Part shown: positions 16,365 through 24,991 of the stretch, one piece after another
How positions within the stretch are numbered: the stretch's first letter is position 1
How the letters are laid out: each line of letters opens with the position of its first letter
NCBI GenBank assembly: GCA_016743925.1
Contig: JADGFH010000002.1
Span: forward strand, 1 to 32,016
Direction of reading: 5' to 3'
From: Labilibaculum sp.
GTDB taxonomy: Bacteria; Bacteroidota; Bacteroidia; Bacteroidales; Marinifilaceae
DNA: 32,016 nt
Program-made: the position numbers and the translations under genes
Notes under the pieces: model-generated
The model's database searches: none
The model's input: only the letters and a program-made list of their open reading frames with translations
Told to the model about the DNA's origin: nothing

Positions 16365-16832
16365 CTAACTCCATTTAGTAGAAATAGGAACGTCGGCAAA
16401 GTTTAATCTTTTAAACAGATCGGTAAAAGCATCACCTTTTTTAATGGTTATTTTGTGTTTGATACCATCGGTAAATTCAAAATGTAATTTGGCAATGTTT
16501 TTTGATTCTCTAATACGAAGCGCTTTAATTTCCCGAAATGCATATTCCTGCCCATCTATATGCTTGTGTTGTTTGTATTTTAGCCAAGAAACAATAGCTA
16601 AAATAAAGAAGACAATAATAAGGGATGAGAAGAATAATACGTCGTTCTTTTCTTCATTAATATGTGCATTGTATAAGTTCAATGAGCTCGATATAAGCAT
16701 AATTGGGACAAGGAAAATTGGTAATATAAAACTCTGCATGTTCTTCTCAAAGCTCAGTTTTGTGTAGGAATAATGAATAAGTCCATTGACCGAAAAGCGG
16801 GCTTTTAATACCTGGTAGGTTGATGCTCCCAT
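16365..16832 (-). CDS. Small two-helix membrane protein, PH-like C-terminus
   Basis: A 155-residue protein I do not recognise at family level. Residues 1-30 are a soluble strand-rich segment, 33-52 and 65-84 are two membrane helices, and residues 90-155 form a strand–strand–helix region ('EIKALRIRESKNIAKLHFEFTDG' and 'HKITIKKGDAFTDLFKRLNF') that resembles a bacterial PH-type domain. It is likely an inner-membrane protein with the tail in the cytosol. A TATATTTG box at 16878-16885 lies about 46 nt upstream. It is separated from ppk1 by 133 bp, and I see no strong terminator between them. No function is proposed. Confidence 0.8.
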   Translation of the reverse strand: MGASTYQVLKARFSVNGLIHYSYTKLSFEKNMQSFILPIFLVPIMLISSSLNLYNAHINEEKNDVLFFSSLIIVFFILAIVSWLKYKQHKHIDGQEYAFREIKALRIRESKNIAKLHFEFTDGIKHKITIKKGDAFTDLFKRLNFADVPISTKWS

Positions 16833-17230
16833 TTTAAACTAAATTAAGTTATACAGTAGTGTGCGATTATGTTTTGACAAATATACGAAATGTTTGTTTC
16901 ATTGGTTAACCAAAATGAAGTATTTATGATTAAATACGTGGAAGGCTTTGTTTATGCGGAGTTCGAGTAGTTTTTAATTCTTCTTTACGTGCATGATTTG
17001 TTCTTGTAATTATTAATAATCATTCGTGTTTTTGCTGTAACCTCACTGATATTTCACTTAATCTGTTGAAATAAAGCGAGTAAGGGGGTGCGGGTAGTGC
17101 GTTCGTATTTTTTGAATCTAATTAAATGATATCATAATAAAATAATGAAAAATAAATTATGTTGTTTGATAATAATTTGTAACTTAGAGAGGAGTTATAA
17201 AAAACCCAATTATTATTTTAAAAATAAAAT
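16833..17230. other. 398-bp intergenic region between divergent genes
   Basis: Very AT-rich region between two divergently transcribed genes. It contains the minus-strand promoter box at 16878-16885 and the 12-bp palindrome TTGGTTAACCAA at 16902-16913. A near-consensus TAATTTG (17173-17179) may be the plus-strand -7 element for the gene at 17231. A GAGAGGAG at about 17187-17194 is too far from any ATG to act as its ribosome-binding site. I see no open reading frame or known RNA. Confidence 0.5.
16878..16885 (-). promoter_or_regulatory. -7 element TATATTTG of the small membrane protein gene
   Basis: Exact TAnnTTTG match on the minus strand, 46 nt upstream of the ATG at 16832. The palindrome TTGGTTAACCAA lies 16 bp further upstream. 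No -33 TTG at ideal spacing. Confidence 0.45.
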
Positions 17231-17704
17231 ATGAATAATAAAATTTCATTTGCATTAACCAATGAAGAAAAGAGTCAGGTAAATCAGGCAATAGAGGCTT
17301 TACAATCGGTATTGGAACCAAAGCTAATTACTTTAGCAGCCAGCGACAAAAGAGAATTGCCAAAAATGGGTGATAAAACCTTAGCATTTGTCGAGAAATC
17401 GCTTGAGTATGCGGGTATGTACCCTGGGTTTATTCCTGATTTTATAGATGTACCAGAAGCTGTAATAGATTTGGAAAGTGTAAAGGAATTGCGTCAATTG
17501 TTGATGCCATTGGAGCGAATAACCAACGAAATTGATGATACCATGACAATGGCCGGAAGTGAAGCTTACAGCTCATCTTTATCGGTATATAAAGTTTTAA
17601 AAAATGCTGCAAGTATGGGCCAACCTGGTGCAGCAGAAGCTAGTTACGAATTAAGGAACCGTTTTCCTGGCAAAAAGAAAGTGGCCAATACAGCCAGCGA
17701 GTAA
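17231..17704 (+). CDS. Conserved-looking soluble protein of unknown function
   Basis: A 157-residue protein I do not recognise. It is predicted mostly helical, without signal peptide or membrane segment: helix 'NEEKSQVNQAIEALQSVL', a 'KRELPKMGDKTLAFVEKSLEYAG' helix, the distinctive loop 'MYPGFIPDFIDVPEAV', helix 'LESVKELRQLLMPLERITNEIDDTM', and 'SLSVYKVLKNAASMGQPGAAEASYELRNRF', ending in a basic tail. The pattern suggests a small helical bundle. It has its own strong terminator and probably its own promoter, so it is monocistronic. It looks like a genuine gene by start, terminator and codon character. Confidence 0.85.
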   Translation: MNNKISFALTNEEKSQVNQAIEALQSVLEPKLITLAASDKRELPKMGDKTLAFVEKSLEYAGMYPGFIPDFIDVPEAVIDLESVKELRQLLMPLERITNEIDDTMTMAGSEAYSSSLSVYKVLKNAASMGQPGAAEASYELRNRFPGKKKVANTASE

Positions 17705-17747
17705 ATTATTAAGAATACTCTTTTTATAACTACATACAACTAACCGA

Positions 17748-17773
17748 CCCGAGCACTTGTGTTCGGGTTTTTT
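17748..17773 (+). terminator. Strong intrinsic terminator
   Basis: CCCGAGCAC (17748-17756) pairs with GTGTTCGGG (17759-17767), one G-U pair, 2-nt loop, followed by six T. It is 43 bp past the stop of the 157-residue protein. Confidence 0.88.
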
Positions 17774-18351
17774 AATTTTATGCTTTGGTAAACGAACTCG
17801 CTTAATGTCTGTTTTAAATGAAAATTTCCTATCCAGAGAGGGAAATTTCCTACTTTGATAGGGAAGCATGCTAGTTGAAATGAGCAAATTCCCATTCTAA
17901 CAGCCCGCTTTACTTATAGGAGGGGCAAACGGCCTATATTTTTAAGCAAGCTTGCAATAATAAGAGCCAAGTTTCCTTTACTAGATATCGAGTTTGCGTG
18001 GGAGAGAGACATATTAGCCTAAAAATTGAGCAAGTTGCTTCATTTTTTACTTATGCTTGCTTTGCCAAGAGCTAAGTTCGTCTCTTTTAAAGAGAATGTT
18101 GGGAGCTAGAAAAGGGATAGCCTCTTGTAATGCTTGTTCTGTGATTGTTTTTTCTCCTTGGTTTAGACCACACAGATCGTGACTTGCTATTTTTTTTGAT
18201 CTGTTTTAACTTGCTTTCCTTTATGATAATTGTTTAGATGGAGATAAGTGCCTTAATTGATTTCTTTTATCAATAATATGATAATCCGTAAAAAGGCTTT
18301 ACTTTTACCATCAAGAGATGAATAGAATATAGTGTTATTAAAAATATAAAA
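17774..18351. other. 578-bp gene-free gap before ywbE
   Basis: No credible open reading frame in six frames and no recognised RNA. It holds short inverted elements, including TCTCTTTTAAAGAGA (18081-18095) and the related tracts TTTCCTA/GGGAAA repeated at 17825-17865. A weak TACTTTTA box (18300-18307) may be the ywbE -7 element. It may be a decayed gene or an unannotated RNA. Confidence 0.4.
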
Positions 18352-18549
18352 ATGAACGAGGGAACTAGAAGAGAAAATATTAAGCCAGGTATAAGCGTTA
18401 AAATTGTTTTAAAAGCCGATCAGCGAAGTGGAAAATTAACCGAAGGTATTGTGAAAGATTTACTAACCAATTCGTCGGTTCATCCACATGGTATTAAGGT
18501 GCGATTAGAAGACGGACAAGTAGGTCGCGTTCAGGAGATCGTAAAGTAA
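18352..18549 (+). CDS. ywbE: YwbE family protein
   Basis: A 65-residue protein matching the YwbE (DUF2196) family over its whole length: 'RRENIKPGISVKIVLKADQRSGKLTEG' then 'VKDLLTNSSVHPHGIKVRLEDGQVGRVQEI'. These are small beta-barrel-like (KOW/SH3-like) proteins, widespread in bacteria; the function is not established, though nucleic-acid binding is a reasonable guess from fold. The start is ATG 18352, length is the family norm (about 62-70). It is followed by a 15-bp perfect hairpin and is monocistronic. Confidence 0.9.
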   Translation: MNEGTRRENIKPGISVKIVLKADQRSGKLTEGIVKDLLTNSSVHPHGIKVRLEDGQVGRVQEIVK

Positions 18550-18581
18550 ACGAAGTTATGTAAGGGTTTTTTCTGCCAATT

Positions 18582-18621
18582 ACAACAAAGCCACAATCAT
18601 TATAGTTTGTGGCTTTGTTGT
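18582..18621. terminator. 15-bp perfect hairpin between convergent genes
   Basis: ACAACAAAGCCACAA (18582-18596) pairs perfectly with TTGTGGCTTTGTTGT (18607-18621), 10-nt loop. It lies between ywbE and the convergent 1490-residue gene and probably ends transcription both ways, although the U-tracts are interrupted. Confidence 0.65.
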
Positions 18622-18693
18622 GTTGTTTATAATTAAGTAGTGGTCTTTTTAATATTTTGTTATCCTACTAGATTCTTTTGTAGTGAGATGCAT

Positions 18694-21600
18694 TTACAAA
18701 TTAAATCGTTTCTTAAATTTCGTCTTCATCGATCGAGGAGCTAGAATGTAAGAGTAAGGATTCTTCTTAAGCGGGTCTTTAAATTCTCGTTTATCTTCTT
18801 TCATTTCGTGCAGAATATTATTGAATTCTTCATTGGAAGTTAGAACAAACATTACCCCATGATGGTATTGGAAGAAGAACCAGTTCGATTTATCAATTTC
18901 GAGATAAATACTTAAGCGGTTACCACTACGCTTTTTATCTAGTTCTATTTTTCCTTTTACACTTTTGTTGATTTGTTTATTGTTAATGTTTCCCAAACCA
19001 ATTTCGCCTATCGATTGGTAAGCCTTTCTTTCTTTATCCCAAATAAAATCGAGATTGTTAAAGTAAAGCGAATGAACCAGTTCGTTTGGAAGTATTTTAA
19101 ATATGCCATTAGCATCTACCTCTTGCATTGCTAACTCGGCTCTTTTTCGGCCCATTATTTCAGCAAGCTTTCTTGTATAGCTTTTGCTGTTAAGCTTACT
19201 GTGCTTTAAATTGGCTTGCAAAAAGCTATTCTCCATTATTTTCATGGCCTGTTCGTTCATAAAGAAATCGATACCATAAATAAGGTCTAGCGTAACAATA
19301 TCACTCGCTAAATCGTGTTCTATTTTACCTGCCGAAATCTGCTTTATTTGTCCTAATTCAGCCCCAAGATCGATAGCCCCTTGTCCGCTCATATTGCAAT
19401 TGTTCTGATAAAAAGTAAGTAAATTACCTATTGCATCTGCATCCTCTAATTTATCTTTAGAACCAATTTGATAAGCTTGTAATTTTGGGTTGAAAGTCAA
19501 AAATCCTTTCGCTTCTAATAGTACATTATCGGTGTAAAAAATACGCCTCGATAAGAAGGACGAGTAGATGTGAATAGAATCGTTGGTTAAGAAAAAACTA
19601 TTGTAGAGCTTCAAGCTTTCGTCATCTGTTACGTGTAAATCAACAGGAATAAAGATCTCTTTCGGATTAATTTTAGACGAGAAATCTAACCAATTATCAT
19701 TAATTGTTTCGCATTGGTTATGAATTTTTGTTTGACCAGAAAAGAAAAGCGATTTCTCTTTAGCTTCTAATCTAACCTTTCCTTTGTAATCGAAGTCAGG
19801 GCTCAGAGTGAAAGATTCATCTTCCGATAGATTGCCCATGGCAATTGTTTGCCCTAAACTGTCAACATCAATTACATCAAAAAGTAATTCTTGTTCTTTT
19901 TCTTGCGCATCAATATAGGTGTAATTTCCAGATCCAGAGTAGGACTTTTTGCCATGAACATTAATGGTCGCATTAAATATTTTGTGATAAGAGTTGATCG
20001 TATCTGCACTTACCGTAGAATTACGAAGCGTTTGCATAATTCCCTCATTCTCTATATTAATTTCTCCTTTATCAGGATAAATTTTTGCATCAGCTACATC
20101 AATGTTTGTAACAAATTTAGCCTTTATGCTATGATCTATTGCACTGTAGCGAGCGAAAGGGGTGAGGAAGCTTAAGGAATCTTGTTTCATGCTTGTAGAA
20201 ATGAATTCATTGTAAGCAATCTTGGGTAAAGAATCCATTTTATCTTGTTCCCATAAATTGGCCAACTGAATTTCATCTTCTTTCCCAAAAACGAGTTGCT
20301 GTGCGTCAATTTCCCAGCCAAAGTTATTGATATAGCACATGTATCGATTGGTGGGGAATCTACTCAAATTACCCTCTTTGGTGCTCTCAAACTTTCCAGT
20401 ACGCGTATTAAAGTCAACATATGCTCTTACATCATTACTTTCAAAAGCATAATCTTCTGTTTCTGCATTTTTAATTTTAAAACTTGCTGTATCTGCAACA
20501 ATGGTTTTAGGAGTGTAGGTAAAGTATTCTGAGTTTAACTCCGCATTAACCAATTCCATATTTCCCACACCTGTGATTTCTTCTGGTGTAATTTTTAAGG
20601 TTCCGGCAAGTGATGCTAATTTCTTATACATGTCAAGAGGAAGGGCGGTACTTTTCACATAAAGCTCTTCTTTGTAAGGGTGCCATTCTGCAAAAATATC
20701 TTCACCATTAACTTCCGGATTATTCATGTGTGAAGCAAGTTCCTTTAGTTCGAAGCTTTCTGCTTTAGTTGTCATTATTTCTGGTCTAAATACAAATTCC
20801 TTCGATTTGGTAATAGAGGTAAGATAGTTTAGGCTTCCATTTCCTTTTAAGCCTGCATTAGATAGGTGAATGGTATCTGTAAACACTCCTTTTCCATATG
20901 CTGGTAGTCCATCTGCTGGTGTTGTATGATAGAAACCAAGAGAATTATCTTCATTAATACTCAGCGTTTCTCTAAAGGTTGGGAAAATACTATCCGACAC
21001 AAATGTACCATTCAGTGTGATATCTTCCCTCTTAAAATCATTTATATTATTGATTGTGTACGGATCGACTTTAAAATAGAACTCCTCTTTTTTATAAACT
21101 CCATCTTGTGTTTTTTTACTGTCGTAATATACGTACGAGGAGTCTGAACTATTAAAAATTGGGTATTCATCGAAGTTCTCACGTCCAGATTTATTGTTCG
21201 GATCATCAATTAATAAATCCCCCGATATTTTTTCGATAACACTACCTAATTGGTTTGTATATCTTTTACCATATTTGGATAAAGTGTCATTTACAATATT
21301 AATTTGCAGAGAGTCGATAAGATCCAGATCGATTTTGAAATTCTCATAGGAGAAATAGAAATCCGATCCATACATGTCTAACAAACCTGCCATGATTTTT
21401 CCGTCAAATTGAAAATCTCTGTTCTTTTTAAGTGTGATTTTTTTATGTTTTGGGAAGATTACTACATTTTGAGAATCGCTAACCGCGATGTGTTTTACGC
21501 CATTAATGTCCAGATTGTAGCTACCCATTCTAAGCGTGGCGTCATCTTCATTATTTTCAGTTTGAGTAGAAAATCGAATTACGTCATAATCTTGCAATCC

Positions 21601-23166
21601 CATCCCTGATTTTATGTAATCTGTTAAGCGTTGATTTAGTGTGATTTCATCTGTGTTGCGATTGTAACTCACAAATCCTTGAAAGGATAAACCCAATAAT
21701 TGTTGTCGAACCTGGTTGACTGGTTTTTTAATATAGTTGGCATATTCCATAGCGGTAAAGGTTTCCACATAAGAATATTCAGCATATTTTTTTAAAAGGA
21801 CCAATGGGTTAGCATCGTCCATTCCTTGTATTTTCATAAATCGATTGATACTGAAAAAGTTCATGGATTCGAAGCGAGCCTGACGTTTGGTTGCTCCTTT
21901 CATACTCCTAAAATGCATCAGATTTTCATCCATATTCCAAATTAGCATTCCAAAATCCATAATTAAATTGTGAAATGTGTTGAAATAAGGACTTAATGCA
22001 ATGCCCTCTCCATCTCGAATCAGATTCACTTCTTTCTTATTCGTGAAGTATTTGAATAGTAATCCTGGATGATAAATTTGGCAGGTGTCAATAAGTATTT
22101 CAATTTCTGTGTCTTTACCTACAATTCTATCGTTCTGAAAGGCAAAATGCTCCGAAGTAGCTCGAAGGAATAAGGTGTCGTGGCGTGAGAGTTCAATTAC
22201 CGAAGGAATTTCAGAACTTCCTTTTCCCAGAAATTTGGCTCCATGAATGGCGATACCACCTTTGTAATCTAAATTTTCGAACAGTTTTTTAATTTTAATT
22301 TCTTTTTCGAAAGATTCAAAACGAGGGTAAATTGCTTTTTCAGGATTCTTCACAGAATTCATTTTCTCTGATATTTTTCCTTTAATCTGCTTTTGAAAAA
22401 GAGCTGAGTTATAATAGTTAGCGGTATCAATTTCAAATGTTGATTTTTTTGTATTGATCGTGTAAGAATCAAAAGTTGCATATTCTTCTGATTCTTTTTT
22501 TCCTGCTCGCTCCCAGGTTATTTTACCTTTGTTGCCAATCCATTTTTTTTCGAAAGGGAAGTAAGTTCCACTGGTGCTGTATATGCATGAGCTATCGCGT
22601 TGTGCAAAGCAATAAAGATCTGCCTGATCAAATTTCACAGTAAGCTGTTGGTCAAATTGGAATTTAAATTTAGCGTTTTTTGCCTTCCATTTAGTTGTAT
22701 AAGATTCGTGGATAATCGTATCCTGCAGCAATTTTTGTGTTTGCACAAGAAAGTCCTTAGTGGCACTTAGTTTGTTTTTCTTGTTTTTTATTTGGATTAA
22801 TAATCCTTGTTCCCAATTCGCATATTCCTTCTTATCTCTGTTCTGCTTCTGAAAAAGCATTAAGGCCTTAAAATAATTATAAAAGTCAGGGAACGATCTA
22901 GCTTTTTTAAGTAAGAATAAATCACATATTTCGTAAATGTTTTGCCTCTCTATAGCGGTCATTTCAGAGGATAGCCAAAAGCCAGGGAATTGCTCTTTAA
23001 ATTCCTTGTTCTCCTTTTTCTTGGTAGGATGATCCATGAATTTTAGAAACTCATCCTGAAACTGTAGTGAATCATGAGGAAACGACTTTAAACTTTGAGC
23101 TGTAATTGCATCTGGAGATACGATTGTTCCGACAAAGAAAACAAGAAAAATAAGTAGCTTATTCAT
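18694..23166 (-). CDS. Large secreted protein of unknown family (1490 aa)
   Basis: I do not recognise the family. ATG 23166 is preferred over 23214 because it starts a clear signal peptide ('MNKLLIFLVFFVGTIV…ITAQ'). The mature protein is strand-rich with many short 'G-x-hydrophobic' segments, as in stacked beta-sheets or an elongated beta-structure. A helical, winged-helix-like stretch lies near residues 460-515 ('EYANYIKKPVNQVRQQLLGL', then 'GFVSYNRNTDEITL'). No membrane barrel signature or C-terminal sorting tag is clear; it ends in a basic 'RSMKTKFKKRFNL'. It stands alone behind a large hairpin and is convergent with ywbE. It is probably periplasmic or surface-exposed. Its size and conserved-looking reading frame argue for function. 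Confidence 0.88.
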   Translation of the reverse strand: MNKLLIFLVFFVGTIVSPDAITAQSLKSFPHDSLQFQDEFLKFMDHPTKKKENKEFKEQFPGFWLSSEMTAIERQNIYEICDLFLLKKARSFPDFYNYFKALMLFQKQNRDKKEYANWEQGLLIQIKNKKNKLSATKDFLVQTQKLLQDTIIHESYTTKWKAKNAKFKFQFDQQLTVKFDQADLYCFAQRDSSCIYSTSGTYFPFEKKWIGNKGKITWERAGKKESEEYATFDSYTINTKKSTFEIDTANYYNSALFQKQIKGKISEKMNSVKNPEKAIYPRFESFEKEIKIKKLFENLDYKGGIAIHGAKFLGKGSSEIPSVIELSRHDTLFLRATSEHFAFQNDRIVGKDTEIEILIDTCQIYHPGLLFKYFTNKKEVNLIRDGEGIALSPYFNTFHNLIMDFGMLIWNMDENLMHFRSMKGATKRQARFESMNFFSINRFMKIQGMDDANPLVLLKKYAEYSYVETFTAMEYANYIKKPVNQVRQQLLGLSFQGFVSYNRNTDEITLNQRLTDYIKSGMGLQDYDVIRFSTQTENNEDDATLRMGSYNLDINGVKHIAVSDSQNVVIFPKHKKITLKKNRDFQFDGKIMAGLLDMYGSDFYFSYENFKIDLDLIDSLQINIVNDTLSKYGKRYTNQLGSVIEKISGDLLIDDPNNKSGRENFDEYPIFNSSDSSYVYYDSKKTQDGVYKKEEFYFKVDPYTINNINDFKREDITLNGTFVSDSIFPTFRETLSINEDNSLGFYHTTPADGLPAYGKGVFTDTIHLSNAGLKGNGSLNYLTSITKSKEFVFRPEIMTTKAESFELKELASHMNNPEVNGEDIFAEWHPYKEELYVKSTALPLDMYKKLASLAGTLKITPEEITGVGNMELVNAELNSEYFTYTPKTIVADTASFKIKNAETEDYAFESNDVRAYVDFNTRTGKFESTKEGNLSRFPTNRYMCYINNFGWEIDAQQLVFGKEDEIQLANLWEQDKMDSLPKIAYNEFISTSMKQDSLSFLTPFARYSAIDHSIKAKFVTNIDVADAKIYPDKGEINIENEGIMQTLRNSTVSADTINSYHKIFNATINVHGKKSYSGSGNYTYIDAQEKEQELLFDVIDVDSLGQTIAMGNLSEDESFTLSPDFDYKGKVRLEAKEKSLFFSGQTKIHNQCETINDNWLDFSSKINPKEIFIPVDLHVTDDESLKLYNSFFLTNDSIHIYSSFLSRRIFYTDNVLLEAKGFLTFNPKLQAYQIGSKDKLEDADAIGNLLTFYQNNCNMSGQGAIDLGAELGQIKQISAGKIEHDLASDIVTLDLIYGIDFFMNEQAMKIMENSFLQANLKHSKLNSKSYTRKLAEIMGRKRAELAMQEVDANGIFKILPNELVHSLYFNNLDFIWDKERKAYQSIGEIGLGNINNKQINKSVKGKIELDKKRSGNRLSIYLEIDKSNWFFFQYHHGVMFVLTSNEEFNNILHEMKEDKREFKDPLKKNPYSYILAPRSMKTKFKKRFNL

Positions 23167-23238
23167 TGTAAATGAAATTTCGGATATAGATAAATTTGCT
23201 ATGCAATTTAACAAATTTGAGGGAATATGGAAAGTGAA

Positions 23239-23284
23239 ATGCCGGTTCTGTGTCCTCGATGTAAGGATTCACAGTTACCGGCAT
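23239..23284 (-). terminator. Structured hairpin downstream of prmA
   Basis: ATGCCGGT/ACCGGCAT (23239-23246 with 23277-23284) and an inner CTGTG/CACAG (23248-23252 with 23270-23274), separated by a small internal loop. It lies just after the prmA stop, so termination is the simplest role. The following minus-strand tract (TTCACTTT) is only partly U-rich. Confidence 0.55.
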
Positions 23285-23290
23285 GAGGTA

Positions 23291-24133
23291 TTATTTTTTT
23301 GTGAAGCGAACGGCTACCCAGTTCAAATCAACTTTATGGCTATTGTATTCTAGATTATTCTTTTTTGCTTCATCCTGAATGTAGGATAAATCTTCCGTAT
23401 AGAAACCACTCATAATAAGTTGACCTCCTATTGGTAGGCAAGCAACGTAACGTTTCATATCGTTCAATAAGATATTTCTGTTGATGTTGGCGAGAACAAT
23501 GTCGTACTTCTTTCCCTCGAGTAAAGCAGCATCTCCCAGATAAACAGAAACATTATCTACACCGTTATTTTTGATGTTCTCGAGAGAGTTTTTGTAAGGC
23601 CATTCATCGATGTCAATCGCATCAACTTTAGTGGCATTTCTTTGCGAAGCTAAAATGGCTAGTAAGCTTGTACCACAGCCCATATCTAATACAGTTTTAC
23701 CAGCTAATTCTGTTTCTAGAATTGATTGTACCATTAATGAGGTAGTGGAATGATGTCCAGTTCCAAATGACATTTTAGGATCAATTACAATATCGTGAGG
23801 TACTTTGGGCGTATCGGTATGAAAAGAGGCTCGAATAACAACTTGGTCCGAAATAATAACAGGGCTAAAATTAGATTCCCACACTGCATTCCAATCTTGA
23901 GATTCGATTGTTTTATGCGAGTAGCTTAATGTAAAGGGAGCATTAGATAAATGGTTTAAGCTAATTTCTTTTACAGCTTCCATGTCAAATAATGGAACTT
24001 GTATGTATGCTTCAACTGCATCGTCACTTTGAGTAAAACTTTCATAATCTAATTCTCCGAGTTCGGCAATTAGAATCTCCGCTATTTCTTCCGTAAATGG
24101 TTGAATTTGGCACTTCAATTCAATGTAATCCAT
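23291..24133 (-). CDS. prmA: Ribosomal protein L11 methyltransferase
   Basis: A 280-residue SAM-dependent methyltransferase that methylates lysines and the N-terminus of ribosomal protein L11. The motif I region is 'VLDMGCGTSLLAILASQRNATKVDAIDID', motif IV is 'YDIVLANINRNIL', and 'DPKMSFGTGHHSTT' is diagnostic for PrmA. The N-terminal substrate-recognition domain is shorter than in E. coli (293 aa total), as usual in Bacteroidota. It begins at ATG 24133, after the tpiA terminator, so it is transcribed separately although no clear promoter box is seen. Confidence 0.95.
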   Translation of the reverse strand: MDYIELKCQIQPFTEEIAEILIAELGELDYESFTQSDDAVEAYIQVPLFDMEAVKEISLNHLSNAPFTLSYSHKTIESQDWNAVWESNFSPVIISDQVVIRASFHTDTPKVPHDIVIDPKMSFGTGHHSTTSLMVQSILETELAGKTVLDMGCGTSLLAILASQRNATKVDAIDIDEWPYKNSLENIKNNGVDNVSVYLGDAALLEGKKYDIVLANINRNILLNDMKRYVACLPIGGQLIMSGFYTEDLSYIQDEAKKNNLEYNSHKVDLNWVAVRFTKK

Positions 24134-24188
24134 TGTGTTGATATTAGTTGATTGTATTGTAAGTTATATTAATCTATTTCGAAAAACA

Positions 24189-24215
24189 AAAGCCGATACA
24201 ATCGTATCGGCTTTT
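24189..24215 (-). terminator. tpiA operon intrinsic terminator
   Basis: AAAGCCGATAC (24189-24199) pairs perfectly with GTATCGGCTTT (24204-24214), 4-nt loop, with U-rich TTTTGTTTTT following on the minus strand. It lies about 20 bp past the tpiA stop. Confidence 0.9.
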
Positions 24216-24235
24216 ATAATAAGGTATTTACGCGA

Positions 24236-24991
24236 CTAAAATGCAGAGATAATTCCCATGAAATCTTCTGCTTGAAGAGAAGCTCCACCAATTAATCCAC
24301 CATCTACATCAGCATTTGCGAATAATTCTTTAGCGTTTGAAGGTTTGCAGCTACCACCGTAAAGGATAGAAGTGTTATCAGCAACTTCTTGACCATACTT
24401 TTCAATTAAAGTTTTACGGATAAATGCATGCATTTCTTGTGCTTGATCAGAAGAAGCAGTTACGCCTGTTCCAATTGCCCAAACTGGTTCGTAGGCCAAA
24501 ACAACTTTACCGAAATCTTCAGCTGATAAGTTGAATAAACCGTCAGCAATCTGACCTTTAACAACATCAAAATGCTTTTCTGATTGACGCTCTTCTAAAA
24601 CTTCACCAAAACAGAAAATAGGAGTTAATCCACTTTCAAGACTTAGTTTTACTTTTTTAACCAATTTTTCGCTGGTTTCATTATAATATTCTCTACGTTC
24701 CGAGTGTCCAAGAATAACATACTTGCTACCTGTCGATTTAATCATTGAAACAGATACCTCACCTGTATAAGCTCCACTAGTTTCGTCAGCACAGTTTTGT
24801 GCAGCAACGCCAATTTTATCACCAACAATCTTGTTAACTTCAGTTAGGTGAACAAAAGGAGTACCAATAACTACATCTACACCATTAATCCCAGCTTTCT
24901 CAACTAAATCATTGATTTGTCCCGCCAACACAATACCTTCTTCGATTGTATTGTTCATTTTCCAGTTTCCTGCAACAATTTTCTTTCTCAT
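24236..24991 (-). CDS. tpiA: Triosephosphate isomerase
   Basis: A 251-residue TIM-barrel enzyme interconverting dihydroxyacetone phosphate and glyceraldehyde 3-phosphate. Catalytic residues are all present: K11 in 'GNWKMN', H96 in 'ILGHSERR' and E168 in 'AYEPVWAIGTG'; the phosphate-binding 'YGGSCKPSNA' and 'DGGLIGGASL' close the barrel. The ATG at 24991 is chosen over a longer form from 25036 because the conserved N-terminus begins there. Its ATG overlaps the TGA of the upstream BT_3928-type gene (ATGA), indicating translational coupling. Third gene of the DUF1599–BT_3928–tpiA operon. Confidence 0.98.
   Translation of the reverse strand: MRKKIVAGNWKMNNTIEEGIVLAGQINDLVEKAGINGVDVVIGTPFVHLTEVNKIVGDKIGVAAQNCADETSGAYTGEVSVSMIKSTGSKYVILGHSERREYYNETSEKLVKKVKLSLESGLTPIFCFGEVLEERQSEKHFDVVKGQIADGLFNLSAEDFGKVVLAYEPVWAIGTGVTASSDQAQEMHAFIRKTLIEKYGQEVADNTSILYGGSCKPSNAKELFANADVDGGLIGGASLQAEDFMGIISAF

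Noticed and set aside
17651..17887. 78-codon minus-strand frame over the terminator at 17748
   Set aside because: It crosses a strong terminator and the end of a real gene, and its composition is not protein-like.
17774..18351. tmRNA, 6S RNA, RNase P or known riboswitch in the gap
   Set aside because: I could not match any conserved core motif or long closing helix by eye.
19891..20532. Plus-strand frames of 78-94 codons inside the 1490-residue gene
   Set aside because: They are antisense to a long intact coding frame, are Ile/Phe/Cys-rich as expected for shadow frames, and lack starts with any signal.
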